From: Skeletonema tropicum
Lineage: Eukaryota > Bacillariophyta > Thalassiosirophyceae > Thalassiosirales > Thalassiosiraceae
DNA: 64,000 nucleotides
NCBI GenBank assembly: GCA_037178625.1
Contig: CM074128.1
Coordinates: 434,001-498,000, forward strand
Reading direction: 5' to 3'
In this document: positions 9,751 to 20,698 of the stretch, piece after piece
How the letters are laid out: each line of letters begins with the position of its first letter
Position numbering within the stretch: position 1 is the first letter of the stretch
Notes under the pieces: model-generated
Databases searched by the model: none
What the model saw: only the letters and a program-made list of their open reading frames with translations
Told to the model about the DNA's origin: nothing
Position numbers and translations under genes: made by a program

Positions 9751-10649
9751 CCTGACCTCTGAAGATAAGTAGTATTGGAGTTGTTGATAAGCGTTTAATA
9801 TGAGCCTGTGGCAGGCCTGTGGCTGATGATCACTCCCTGAAAATGTATGAAACAACTTCTGTACAAGTAGGTATGTAGAGCGATCCTTACTCCTTACAAC
9901 ATGTGCATTCAATCATTACTTACACGGTTATGGTGTAAAATAAGAAATGTTCTGAATTGTGCATTTTTCAACGACCAGGTTTGTGAATTGTGCAATTTTC
10001 CACGATCAAAGGCAATACAATGATATTTACATCTGATCGTAAAGCAAAAATGATGTGTTCAAAGAAGTTGTCGTAATCTGGTAACGAAACTGTCTTGACC
10101 AGGTACAATAACAATAAAATTTTGTAAAACAATTCATTTCTACCAAATTCCTTTGTGGGATACGACAAGGTACGGTTGGTAAGAGAAAACTGAGACAAAT
10201 GATTCACAACACTTTCGCGACGAAATCTACGATCAGAAGATTCTTTACCGAGAGTTCTATTGACTCTAGAGAAGGGATTACCGGGGGAAAATCCCCCCGA
10301 TATCGGGAGGATATATAGCCCCTTATATTTCCAAAGGCCCTGTTTCTTAGGCCTCTCCTACCATAAGTAGGTATGAAGTAGTTGTAAAACAGATGTAGAG
10401 CGAACCCTTGGAGCGAACTCTAAAGGACGGAGTTATTCTCTACCTGCATGCAGTCCAATTGAACTGAGCATCAAAGTTTGAAGGGAAAAGGGAGTGGATG
10501 AGATTGGCTAGCCAGTGGCCAGCCACGTCTGTTGACTGGACTTCTGTTGTAGCAAAGACCTGGTCCGAAAACTTTTGTAAGTAGCGGTACATAAGTAATA
10601 ATGTTCTTTATTAGAGCGAATGTCACAAAAAAGAAAAATCCTCCTACGC
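9751..10649. other. Intergenic region, about 0.9 kb
   Basis: No gene supported. A GC-biased patch near 10268-10312 has short inverted G/C runs (GGGGGA with TCCCCCC) but no convincing mobile-element ends. Confidence 0.4.
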
Positions 10650-13358
10650 TCATTTCTGTCGATTGCGATTGTGCCTACGTCTACTCTTCTTCCGCTCTGG
10701 TGTCTTCACCTTACTGTCTTCAAGATCAACATTGCCGTCCTTCTGTATTGCGATTGATATTTGACGGAGTCTTTCTTCTTGCATTTGAATAAACTTCTTG
10801 TTGTTATGGGCGGCATTGTGCGAGTTCTTGCCACCGCTTCCATTTCCACCGTTGTTTTTCTGGTTGCTTGCTGCACCATTGTTGATATGTCCATTCGCAT
10901 TCTTCAGTTGTGGGCAGTCAACTTTCTTGTGACCGATCTGTTGACAGTTGTTGCATCTTCCCTTAAAGCTGCTCTTGCCACCATCTTGACCTTTCTTACT
11001 CTTCAATGGACAGTCAACTCTCTTGTGGCCAACCTGATGACAGTTGTCACATTTTCCTTTGAAGGCATTTTTGGTTGGTTGCTTCTTCGGCGTCAATTCA
11101 GTCTTGGTCGGTTGATTTTTCGGCGTGGATTCAGCGCCCGAGCAGAACAAATCTACAAACGTCTTGATCAAATTCTCAGTCACACTTTCTTGCTTCAGCA
11201 AATACCCCAGGTCATTCGTCATTTGATCAAAACGGTCAAGCATCTGCTCTTGTCCTCGATCATTCAAATGACAACCCAAATCATGAGGGCAGTGCGAGTA
11301 GTATGTTTCAAAGCAATCTTCAATACACATTCTCCAAATCTTTGAACTGTCCTTGAATGATGTTTTCTGCAGTGACATCTCTCCCAGGCGGATAGACGCT
11401 GCAACTGTTTGTTGCGGAAAGACATTGCAGTAAAAGTTGAAGAACCCATACAGCAAAACCGGCAAATTGGCATCCGCACATAATGGTGACTGCTCCCAGA
11501 CTTGAGTTTGTGACACAATTGTCTCTGTCAGATAAAACGTTTCAAGTCCGTTAATACTATGCCAACGATTCCCACCTGGATCAGGCTTGAAGCCATGATC
11601 GTCCATCAACTTGGGACACTGCAACGTTGGCAAAAATCCAATGCATTGCAGGTAGAACACAACCAGATTCAGCCAACTATACGAGCTCAGTGTACCATTG
11701 GCAGCCGAGGCAATGTTGTTCGACTTGGCAAATGATTTGATAGACAGCATCAATATTCGGACACGATTATTGTCGAATAGCGAATATTCTCGCAGTAAAT
11801 TAGAGTTGACCACGGCGATATCATTGAGAAAGCACAGATCAAATGCAAGAGATCCATCCTCCTCATATGGGTTCTTGGCACGAACATCTATGCCCTTGAC
11901 CACAGGTACTCTTGCATGAACAATCGCAAAGACTTCCACAAACGATTCAGATCGTTGCAATGAACCCTTGATTCGAAACAGCACCTTTTTCATCTTTTGC
12001 TCATACTGAGATGCCGATATAACTCCCGCATCAAAGTCCTGTTTCAAATGATCCAATTGGGGAATGTAGACGGACACATCTACATCATGAGACCCCTCTA
12101 ATGCAAGTCCGGATAAACAACTCCCATAGACGGTGAGGCGAACGTCTGGGAAGTTCCGAGAGATTGCCTTGGATAATTTCACTTGAAGATTTCGAATAGA
12201 TTCCTGCAACTTGCGTTGCTTCTGTTCATCACCATCATTTTGGAAACGATCCAGCAGCACGCTATTGAACTTATGGCTGGCGTGATTGGGATCTTTACAG
12301 GCTTCGAGAAGATCTTCACCAATAGATTGTTTTGCAACGTACTCTTTCGACGACAATTGATCATGATTGAATAAACTCACAACCCAATCTTTGACATTGA
12401 ACTCATATTGTGTATCATTATTCGTTCTCTTCATCACCTTTTGAAACAAACTTGGCTCAACCTCGTTCAACATTCGGACAAAACTGTGACGCACGTCACT
12501 CCATGACCCTTTCGACACAGGCGAGTAGACATGAGTAGAAATCATGTAATAGTCTACCTTCTTTTTGTTGGGTGCGTGCTTCATTTTGAGCGCATCGGAT
12601 TTGTGATGTGGATGATCTAGGATGGGACGGAGGATTGAGATTAGGACTCGGAGCGTGTTGAAGGTGCTTGCTAGCCGTAAGTCAGAATTGAATTCGGCGT
12701 TTTCATTGTTGTTTTCGCTGCTGTCTACTTGGTCATTGTCGTCATTTCCACCATCACTATCATCATCTGCATTATTTTCTGCATCATCGTCAACGTTGTC
12801 ACCTTCATCATCTTCTTCAGTGATCACAGAGTTATTCTTTTGCGCCTCTTGCTCAAGCCTCAGCCTCTGCTGTTCTTCCAATTGGGCTATCCGTCCCTTC
12901 CCTCGTCCTTTCCTCTTTTTTCGGACTACGATTACTTCACCATTTTCATCCTCGCCATCCTCGTTGCTATTGGTTGCATTACTTCGATCCTTCTCACGTG
13001 CACTGGGTCCCCCCATCCTTCGGACATCGGCTATCACGGCACGTAGTAACTCGGATATTTTGTCACTGTAGGGTAACTCTTGTAATAATGCAACGTCAAC
13101 GTCATCTTTCGTAGCGCATGATTGACAAACTTCATCGGCGAAAATGTCAATGGATAGATTGGAGAATTTCAATTCCGCCAGCAGTTGACGACATTTCTTG
13201 GTGATGGGGATGTTGATTGATGGCGAGGATGATGCATTTTTATCTTCGGCTGTTGTTGTTGCTGCAGCTTCTTCTGTCGAGACTGAAGATTTTTTTGCAG
13301 GAATGATCCAGCCGTTCTCGTTTATTGAGAGGTGACAAATATGGTGTGGATGGGTCAT
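10650..13358 (-). CDS. Cid1-like non-canonical poly(A) polymerase / terminal uridylyltransferase
   Basis: 902 residues from ATG 13358, fully open. The N-terminal ~260 residues are low complexity (Asp/Asn/Glu-rich, with a basic RKKRKGRGKGR patch). The nucleotidyltransferase core shows GSCLSGLALEGSHDVDV near 414-430, giving the GS motif and the first two catalytic aspartates, with the third Asp in LAFDLCF near 503. The PAP-associated region has LSSYSWLNLVVFYLQ near 556. The C-terminus carries two CCHC zinc knuckles at about 766-780 and 801-815 (CxxCxxxGHxxxxC) and ends in a basic tail rich in Arg and Asn. The family adds A or U tails to RNA 3' ends. Nucleotide choice cannot be told from the sequence; the zinc knuckles suggest RNA binding. 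Confidence 0.85.
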   Translation of the reverse strand: MTHPHHICHLSINENGWIIPAKKSSVSTEEAAATTTAEDKNASSSPSINIPITKKCRQLLAELKFSNLSIDIFADEVCQSCATKDDVDVALLQELPYSDKISELLRAVIADVRRMGGPSAREKDRSNATNSNEDGEDENGEVIVVRKKRKGRGKGRIAQLEEQQRLRLEQEAQKNNSVITEEDDEGDNVDDDAENNADDDSDGGNDDNDQVDSSENNNENAEFNSDLRLASTFNTLRVLISILRPILDHPHHKSDALKMKHAPNKKKVDYYMISTHVYSPVSKGSWSDVRHSFVRMLNEVEPSLFQKVMKRTNNDTQYEFNVKDWVVSLFNHDQLSSKEYVAKQSIGEDLLEACKDPNHASHKFNSVLLDRFQNDGDEQKQRKLQESIRNLQVKLSKAISRNFPDVRLTVYGSCLSGLALEGSHDVDVSVYIPQLDHLKQDFDAGVISASQYEQKMKKVLFRIKGSLQRSESFVEVFAIVHARVPVVKGIDVRAKNPYEEDGSLAFDLCFLNDIAVVNSNLLREYSLFDNNRVRILMLSIKSFAKSNNIASAANGTLSSYSWLNLVVFYLQCIGFLPTLQCPKLMDDHGFKPDPGGNRWHSINGLETFYLTETIVSQTQVWEQSPLCADANLPVLLYGFFNFYCNVFPQQTVAASIRLGEMSLQKTSFKDSSKIWRMCIEDCFETYYSHCPHDLGCHLNDRGQEQMLDRFDQMTNDLGYLLKQESVTENLIKTFVDLFCSGAESTPKNQPTKTELTPKKQPTKNAFKGKCDNCHQVGHKRVDCPLKSKKGQDGGKSSFKGRCNNCQQIGHKKVDCPQLKNANGHINNGAASNQKNNGGNGSGGKNSHNAAHNNKKFIQMQEERLRQISIAIQKDGNVDLEDSKVKTPERKKSRRRHNRNRQK

Positions 13359-13641
13359 TGTATTGGTTGCTTGCTTCGATACAATGCACTGATGTCAACT
13401 GCAGGATAAGTTGCAACGACATCGCGTTGAATTGATTGAGATTTGAGCTGAGATTTTCACATGGTCGATACATACAGCCACCAGGTATCGTAGATTGTAT
13501 GTACCGTGCCGTATGTACTGACTCATTTCAACACTTCTCATTTCAAGCTTGCTTCGTGCTTTGTGCTCGATAGCGTTGCATTAATTCCATTTCTTAGACT
13601 TGTGCTGCAGAAAACTACTCACTGGCTGTGTCAACAGCATC

Positions 13642-14902
13642 ATGAAAAGCTTATCCAATCTGACGATAACAGCGCTGAGCTTAACAGCAGCATTCCACAC
13701 TATCAGCGGGTTCACAAGCTGCGGCTCTCAGTCGTCAAGAAGGCCATTATTATCACCATCGTCAAGCTGTGTGCACATGCTGCCACCCACCCTCCTCAGC
13801 GGTATTGACGATGCAACAACATTACTAACAAGATCACAAGCAATCACCTATCCATTGGGATTCCTCGCAGCGTTTCGAACAGGTGCTGCCATATCAGTTA
13901 TCAATCAACCTCAAATGCCCAAAGTTAAAGCTGCCGTTGGAAGTACTATTCTTCGATTACCGACGTATGGTACGCGTGTTCGATTGTTCTATCCGACAAC
14001 TTCAGAAGCATATAACGATAGTAATGCAGTTATGGCTCCGTATTGTACAGATGGGTTACAAACGTCAAATGGGATGGCCCGACTGGTCAAATTTGATGCG
14101 CTTGGATTGTCATTCTTGCTTGCTCATTTAGCCAATGCATCCAGTGGCTGTGTCGCAGACGGTCCAGTCGACGGTGAGAACCTACCACTGCTAGTATACA
14201 GTCACGGCTACGGTGGTAATATGGACATGGCAACATACTTCTTCCGTACCATGGCTTCCAAAGGAATGATTGTGGCGGCAGTCGAACATACCGATGGTAC
14301 TGCATCCTCAACTGTACTACCGGATTCATCGGAACGGAAATTCAATGAGTATCTCATGACGGGACGACAGCAACTTACACGACGAGCATCTGAGCTGTTA
14401 GAGGCAGTCGAGGTGTTACCAAATGATCTGGAAAAGATATATTCGACCAAGGTTGGAACAATAATGGTAGGCGGGCACAGTTACGGCGCACCATCGGCAA
14501 TCATGGCTGCCAATGGTGCAGCCGAAGATTCCCGAATAGCAGGGTTGATACTACACGATCCAGCACTTGGTATGGGCTATGGAATGCTGCCACCCAACGG
14601 AGCCAAGAGCAAGATACCAAGTATTACCTATACATCAGATGAGTACAATAAAGCGAAAGGTACGATACGGAGATCTGACACTTCATGTACGAGGAGCGTA
14701 TCATGGCAACTTTGTAGGACGCACCATTATGGGCACCTTCGGTTGTCATGAGAACACTTATCGTTGCTAATACCAGCTGCATGGACCTTCCAACCCTGTA
14801 GAGGTACATGAGCGATTGGCAGAAAGTGCATCCGAGTTCCTGCGAAGCAAAGACCCAGCAGTCACCGAAATGTGCAATCTGGTAAACTATTTGAATTTAT
14901 AG
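13642..14902 (+). CDS. PAF-acetylhydrolase-like serine hydrolase, frame broken near the 3' end
   Basis: The inferred product is ~418 residues from ATG 13642. The N-terminus is a signal-peptide-like segment (LTITALSLTAAFHTISGF) ending in a Gly-Phe junction, which could be a plastid-type presequence. The alpha/beta-hydrolase core shows YSHGYGGN, then the nucleophile elbow GGHSYGAPS, then LHDPALGMG with a likely catalytic Asp. The His region reads GAYHGNF. After about 14655 the conserved frame continues only if one base is skipped at each of four places (near 14660, 14716, 14757 and 14782); the last part, from GPSNP to VNYLNL, then ends at 14902. Read literally, the frame stops at 14751. The enzyme family hydrolyses short acyl esters of phospholipids; the substrate here is not known. 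Confidence 0.7.
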
Positions 14903-14936
14903 CCTAATGATGTTATTAAGTAGATGACATGTATGA

Positions 14937-16195
14937 TTACTCATCCTTTGACTCCCAAGGCTTCAAGTGAGTATCTTCCACTGCATAACTTCCATCTTCT
15001 CTGAATCGATAATCCTCTAAACATTTCACTCTATCCACACCACCATCGCTGCTCTCCAAACCCTTTCAGCAACCAATGCATAATGTCGACCCGTAGCAGC
15101 CGTAATCTTGGTACTATCAAACATATCCACAATAAACTCTCTCAACTCTTGCATCCCATCCGCATACTCATCCAAATACGGTTCCGTCGCACGTAATAAC
15201 GAAAACAACAGAGCATTTTCACGTTGAGCTTTGTATGCAGTACTTTCAAAGTCCATTTCGGAAATCCAGAGCTGTCCTCCTGGTTGGAGGATGCCGGTAC
15301 GCTTCCGTGAACTACTTGTTTCGCAACGGAGGTTGGTAGTTCATGTATTACCAAACTTAGATTGACAACTGATGCAGAGTTGGATGGGAGTGATGTATTT
15401 GCCATGTCACCCTGCATTAAAGTTATTCGTTCATCTGATTCAATGGAGGTTATCCAATCCACTCCCATTTTCGATTGCATTCGGTGCCAATTTTAATAGA
15501 GTAGTTCCCACATCGATAAAGTAGGGTGACAAATCAATTCCAATCAACTCATCTACCTGTGGAAACTGTCTCGCCAATTCGTACGTGTACTTGTTCCTGT
15601 CCCACATCCAAAATCAACAATAACTTTATTCCTCTCTTCATTTGGATTATCACAAATACGTGCACCTATACTAACCAACGCCTTATCAAACGAATCACGA
15701 AATACATCCTCTCCTCGTTCACCATACTTGGGAAAGTTCCGTGCCCCCACTGCTCGAGATGCCAACTCTTGTTCCATTGCCGCGTCATAACTCAAATTTC
15801 CTTCCTGATAGGCATGAAAGGATTGTTTGTAATAGTCGGGGTATACCGACATCACTGTAATCGTTGGTAGTAACAAGTTGATTTTGCAGCCAAGACTTGG
15901 CATTCATCCATTGTATCCCATTACTTTCGGCAGTTTTGACAATAGATGCTCTGGCCTGGGGGACCATCACATAGGTCCAGAGGGGTGAGTTGAGTGCGAG
16001 GTTTAGTAATTCTTGTGCTATTCCGGAACGTGGTTGACTTTTTGGTTCATTATTTGTTGTTGTTGTTGTAGATTGTAGGAAGGTATTGTCTCGTCGTATT
16101 GTTGCGCTCTTATTGATGCCGCTTTGAAGGAAGGCTGAGCATTCAGCAGTTGCAAGGGCGAGTAGCAGCAGTAATAAATTCCAGATGTAGATCAT
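14937..16195 (-). CDS. SAM-dependent methyltransferase with plastid-type presequence, several frame breaks
   Basis: I infer one gene from ATG 16195 to a stop at 14937, ~416 residues once extra bases are ignored. The start MIYIWNLLLLLLALATAECSA is a signal peptide with SA-F at its end, an ASAF-like plastid motif; an ATG 17 codons upstream would bury it. Motif I is VDFGCGTGTSTR; the next segments are LIGIDLSPYF (acidic ribose-binding position), LMQGDM, VNLSLVIHELP and LQPGGQLWISEM, a class I methyltransferase order. The frame changes near 15847, 15580 (two extra bases), 15455-15480, 15306, 15295 and 15065 (two extra or one missing). It is divergent from the lumen-protein gene at 16556. The substrate is unknown. 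Confidence 0.65.
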
Positions 16196-16555
16196 TTTTA
16201 TGGCTCCTTTCTTACTTATGTCACCCACCAGCCAATTCGATTGCATCTACATGCAATCACCAGACCAATTGGCAGGTATAGATGGCAGGTGGCAAGCAAT
16301 ATCAGAGCAATATCTGCTCTGCTCATTTCGATGAATCTGCTTCAAGATCCAAAAATTCCAGTGGATGTCTCCAACGGATCGCTCTACTGAGATCACTGAC
16401 GTCAGCAGCTGGATCCAAACTTGCCGCCGACGACGCCACGCCACATCGACGACAAGATGATGCCGGCGCCGCACATGAATTGTTCCAAACTCTGGCAGTA
16501 TCATTGCCTGTATGTTGCTACTGCTCATTGCATCGATAAACTAAATCCAGAAAAA
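16196..16555. promoter_or_regulatory. Head-to-head promoter with a perfect TGACGTCA element (16397-16404)
   Basis: A 360-bp spacer between the divergent methyltransferase and lumen-protein genes. It contains the palindrome TGACGTCA at 16397-16404, the bZIP/CRE core that also occurs in each unit of the tandem array at 40-49 kb. A role in light or CO2 response is inferred. Confidence 0.45.
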
Positions 16556-17784
16556 ATGAGAGTGGCATCCGTAGCTCTGGCTCTTGTAGCCACTTCTGGC
16601 AGTGCCTCTGCGTTTTCCACCAGTTCATCCTCATCATCACGACGAAACTCTCAACAACTCATTGCACTAAATGCCAATAATGCAAACAACAATAACAATA
16701 ACGAAGTTGTTGTAACCGATCGACGCACCATCCTCTCCTCCATCTTTACAACCACACTCACCCTCACCACATCCTCCACCTATTGCCAATGCCGGTCTAC
16801 TCGACGAATATGGCACCGACCCACTAGACAACAAACAACCGACCAAAAAGGAAGTAGTCCAAGCACGCGACAAGGGTAAACCCGAATCCAATCTCGAACC
16901 CAACCTACGTTCCAACTATTACTACCCCACCAACAAGGTACGATACCTCCCCCGTATAAAAAAGTGCAGTGATGCCATCCCGGGTGTCGCCGAGGCTATT
17001 GGGAATGAAGATTGGGAATCGGTACGAAACTTTGCCACCGTGGTTGCCGATGATACCATTTTGCCATTGAAATTGTATGTCTCCTCACTCACTGGGGGCG
17101 GGACCAATGTCAAGGTAGGCTTTGCCAAAAACATGATGAGTGCCGCCAAACAATTTGAAAAGAATCAGGCATTGCTCGTCAAGGCTGTGGAGAAGAAGGA
17201 TGGTTCGAAGAGTAGTGCGGCCTTGGAGAGTATGGCGGAGGCGCTTTTGACGTATCGGACGGAGGGACGGTTGTTGGGTCCTGATGGTGGGGGGGATATC
17301 CCGAGTGTGGATGAGATTAGAAGGTCGACGAAACGATTCCGTGGAGAGGCGTTTGAGGCCAAGAGTGAGTTATTATATTGTTGTTCCATAGTGCGAGTTG
17401 ATATTTGTTTTGTTGTTGCTTGATGATCATTGAATGTGAATGTGATACATACTGGCTGAATGATGAGAAACATTATCCAAGGTCTGTTCTGAAATTTATT
17501 GAAGACAGAATCACAGTGATGTCCTGACAGCTGTATTCACTGAAAATGTGGTTGCTTTGTCAATGATGATGAATGGATGAACTTTGGCTGAACAATGACA
17601 AATGTATCAAAATCTGTTTTGAAATTCATTGAAGTCACAAATCGTCGCTCGAGTTTGACATCTATCTGCAGTCACTCACAAACTTGATGTTCTTTTCTAC
17701 TGATATATGTAACTCACACTTCTTTGTTGTCCACAACTTTATACAGTCAAAGAAAGAGATGCAAGGGTAGCTTCACAGAAATAA
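16556..17784 (+). CDS. PsbQ/Psb31-like thylakoid lumen protein of photosystem II
   Basis: About 281 residues from ATG 16556. The presequence is tripartite: a signal peptide ending SASAF (canonical ASAF plastid motif), a Ser/Asn-rich transit region, then TDRRTILSS with a twin arginine and a hydrophobic stretch ending in IANA, which indicates Tat import into the lumen. The mature part has YYYPTNKVRYLPRIKKC and a helical region (AIPGVAEAIGNEDWESVRNF, ILPLKLYVSSL, MMSAAKQFEKN, LLTYRTEGRL), resembling the four-helix PsbQ/Psb31 family of oxygen-evolving-complex proteins. One extra base in 16740-16775 breaks the frame before IANA. A GTGAGT donor at 17365 and acceptor at 17746 give a 382-bp intron, and the last exon adds 13 residues to TAA 17784. 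The intron contains a diverged ~22-bp repeat near 17482 and 17610. Confidence 0.6.
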
Positions 17785-17930
17785 GAGAAGGTCGTTGCTG
17801 TTCCAGCCTTTAGACCTTTCTAGAGGGTATCATCTTCTTTAAACAAATCATCGTAATCATATCTTATTATTATACATTAACAAATGTACGCGCAATCCCA
17901 TTTTCCCAGAGTCATTACTAAATAGCTAAA

Positions 17931-20624
17931 TTACTTTGCGAACGAGTTAAAGTCTCGAACCTCATTGACAATCTCCAACGCCTTCTCCAACAAATCCTTC
18001 ATTTCCAAACATGTCTTCCTCCTCAATGCAATATCTTCTGCCTCCTTCATTAAAAATCCAATTTCAGCCTCACGGTACAATTCACTCACCAACTCATTCT
18101 GAAGCTCATCCTTGACGTGATTTACAAGAAAGTACATGATTGTCTTGGGCACCATATCGATGTAGTTCTTACGAACGATGCAAAAGTAAGAGTCAATTAG
18201 CGACTTGATGATTTCCATTTCGACATGTTCACGATCCGATGGTGGGGCGTCTGTTTGGCGCATGGTGTCTGGCACTTGTGGAAGTTGAACAATTGTTGGT
18301 GGACCAGATGGACGGCCGTATTGGGAACCACTGGTGGAACGTTGTTGAGTATTGCCAATTCCACCACGATAGGAGTTTTGACTGTTGATACCTCCTATGG
18401 CACTGTTTCCAGAGGATACATTGTTGTTGTTGGTATTGTTGTTTCGGAAGATAAAGTTCATGATCCCTCCAGTATCTGCACTGCTGTTGTTATTGGGTGC
18501 ACCATGATCTACAACAACATGTTGTGGAGGTGCTCCACCACCCTGAGATCCAGAGTATCCGTCGTCGGCCACCATGTACTTTTCCAATGATGATGACGAC
18601 AGTGGAGTAGCTCCAACAGCATCACCATCCTTATCCTTGTTATTGCGTTCCCTGACAGGAGTCATGACACTCTTGGCAGTATAGCTCGTAGCATTGGGTA
18701 CATTCACCGATGCAGCGGCAGTAGCAGCATCCACTGCAGCCTTTTCTTTCTCCTTGGCCATCTTGTCCATCAACTTGGCCACGGCACGACTTCCTCCAAT
18801 GAAGTCGGGATGGTTGGTGTTGATGTAGGACAGTTCCACTCGTACCAGATTCGACACCCACATTTGGGTAGGACCAACACTTCGTTTCAACAATGAGCCA
18901 ACAACATCCATCATGCGATCCCTAAGATTGGGATATCTTGTCAACTCGGATGGTTCTGATTGCGCCGCAATACGCTGAAGTTCATCATAGACCAAATCAA
19001 CACATTGCACTCCCGGCTGTTCTAATCTTCGGATTTGTCTCCTTACAAGGATATCAAAACTAATTTCTGGCACAAACAATGCTGGTCTGGTACCGTTGGC
19101 ATTGCCAATCGTTGTGCGGATTTCATCCTCGGACAATCCATCAAATGCAGTTACAGAGTTGAGTGATCGGGAAAAGACCTCATGGAAGATGTACGAGATG
19201 CGTGCACCTCCATAGAGTTCATCAGCACTGGTACCAATGGTGGCATTGTTGGAGGAAGCGACGTTGTATGGGGAACCAATATTCATATTACCCATTCCAA
19301 TGGAAACTCCTCCCATCCCCTGTCCATACCCTCCATTACCACCACCTCCACCACCACCAGCATTAGTTGGCAAAGATGGCATACCATCATGATGTTGATT
19401 GGTATTACTCGCCCTCCCATCAATCATGGCAGCAAAATTGGCCGAAAACTTGGAAAGCAATCCCAACAACTTGCCACCCATTTGTCCAGGATCCCGCGGT
19501 CCACCATCCGGCATACCCAAAGCATCCAACTCACTCTGCACATCCCCCATCATATTGGCAATCCGAATCTTCAATTCCGGCAAACAATCCCTTATATGAT
19601 GAATTAAAATCCCATTCAAATTCCTTGCCAGATTCATTGTACCACATTTCCCACTCAAGGATCGATCTCGGGAGTATACCGGATGCGTACGGAAGTACCG
19701 CTCTTCATTGCGTAATCCAACTTGAATACTCAAATCGGCATCAATATCCCGTTGTCCTCGATTTACTACGGCAATATACCCCCTTCGCAACGGTATCACC
19801 CGATTGTGCATAATTTCACCCACATCTGTACCAGGATCCATCAAGTCCAATTTGGTCAATACACCAATGGTACGATCCCCTCTTGGATCCAACTCTCGTG
19901 CCAACTTTAATGCATCACTACTGGCCAAATCTGTATTGGCCCCCGTAACCGCCAAAAGAATCGCATTGGGATTACTCCCATACTGAACATTAATCTGCAA
20001 AATCTGATCGGCAATATCCTCCGGTTGTCCTTTGACAGCCACCTTGGTCAATCCTGGTAAATCCACCATGGTCAAACTTAGTACCTTGGGACTATAAATT
20101 TTTAAATGGATGGGATTGGCACTCACGCCCTTGGAGAGGGCACCGGTCCCGGCGAGGCGGTCGGTATCACGAACGATTTCGGAGCGGATTTGTGTAAAGT
20201 CGTAATAACGTTTGCCTGGTTTGTGAAGGAATTCGCCCCATTCGGCTGCTGGAGAGACATTGTTGTGGTTGTCTGGACTGTCATTGCTGTCGGGATTATT
20301 GGTAGTGTCATGGTAGTGTTCCTCTTTGCGGTCATCTCCACCATACTCTTCTCCAGTCATAGAAGCACCGCTACTCTTATCATTATCGCTTCCAAAGGGA
20401 CCATCGCCTGAAGTATTAAACAATTGTAGCACTAGTGGCCTCCGTGTGACTATGCCGGTACCTCGGGGCAAAAAGGATCGGCCGACAATACTTTCCAAGA
20501 CGCTGGATTTTCCAGAGGATTGACCACCAATGACAACTATTTGGGGGAGGTCGAGGTTGGTCGATTGTCCTAGGGCTCCTAGGACGTCTTGGAGCTTCGA
20601 TGCTATGGGGATGAGTTCTTCCAT
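17931..20624 (-). CDS. Dynamin-related GTPase
   Basis: 897 residues, fully open from ATG 20624. The GTPase domain begins at once: P-loop GGQSSGKSS (residues 33-41), the switch region RGTGIVTRRPLVLQL, DLPG near 187-190 and TKLD near 255-258. An acidic, Asn/Asp-rich insert of ~50 residues sits between switch I and DLPG. A middle domain follows, then a long low-complexity insert (Gly/Asn/Ser-rich, about 660-780), and a C-terminal GTPase effector domain with EMEIIKSLIDSYFCIVRKN. There is no PH domain or classical proline-rich tail, so it fits the DRP1/Vps1/Dnm1 group that acts in mitochondrial, peroxisomal or vesicle scission or in cytokinesis. Which of these cannot be told. A hAT-like MITE lies about 75 bp upstream of the ATG. 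Confidence 0.9.
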   Translation of the reverse strand: MEELIPIASKLQDVLGALGQSTNLDLPQIVVIGGQSSGKSSVLESIVGRSFLPRGTGIVTRRPLVLQLFNTSGDGPFGSDNDKSSGASMTGEEYGGDDRKEEHYHDTTNNPDSNDSPDNHNNVSPAAEWGEFLHKPGKRYYDFTQIRSEIVRDTDRLAGTGALSKGVSANPIHLKIYSPKVLSLTMVDLPGLTKVAVKGQPEDIADQILQINVQYGSNPNAILLAVTGANTDLASSDALKLARELDPRGDRTIGVLTKLDLMDPGTDVGEIMHNRVIPLRRGYIAVVNRGQRDIDADLSIQVGLRNEERYFRTHPVYSRDRSLSGKCGTMNLARNLNGILIHHIRDCLPELKIRIANMMGDVQSELDALGMPDGGPRDPGQMGGKLLGLLSKFSANFAAMIDGRASNTNQHHDGMPSLPTNAGGGGGGGNGGYGQGMGGVSIGMGNMNIGSPYNVASSNNATIGTSADELYGGARISYIFHEVFSRSLNSVTAFDGLSEDEIRTTIGNANGTRPALFVPEISFDILVRRQIRRLEQPGVQCVDLVYDELQRIAAQSEPSELTRYPNLRDRMMDVVGSLLKRSVGPTQMWVSNLVRVELSYINTNHPDFIGGSRAVAKLMDKMAKEKEKAAVDAATAAASVNVPNATSYTAKSVMTPVRERNNKDKDGDAVGATPLSSSSLEKYMVADDGYSGSQGGGAPPQHVVVDHGAPNNNSSADTGGIMNFIFRNNNTNNNNVSSGNSAIGGINSQNSYRGGIGNTQQRSTSGSQYGRPSGPPTIVQLPQVPDTMRQTDAPPSDREHVEMEIIKSLIDSYFCIVRKNYIDMVPKTIMYFLVNHVKDELQNELVSELYREAEIGFLMKEAEDIALRRKTCLEMKDLLEKALEIVNEVRDFNSFAK

Positions 20625-20698
20625 TGTTGATGGTTAGCTATTAGGGTGACTTTCCATGGTCAAACTTTGAATTCATTTGAATCAAAATGAAAAATGTG

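Noticed and set aside
14660..14790. Introns as the cause of the frame changes in the PAF-acetylhydrolase-like gene
   Set aside because: Conserved sequence is continuous across each change with only one base in excess, leaving no room for an intron.
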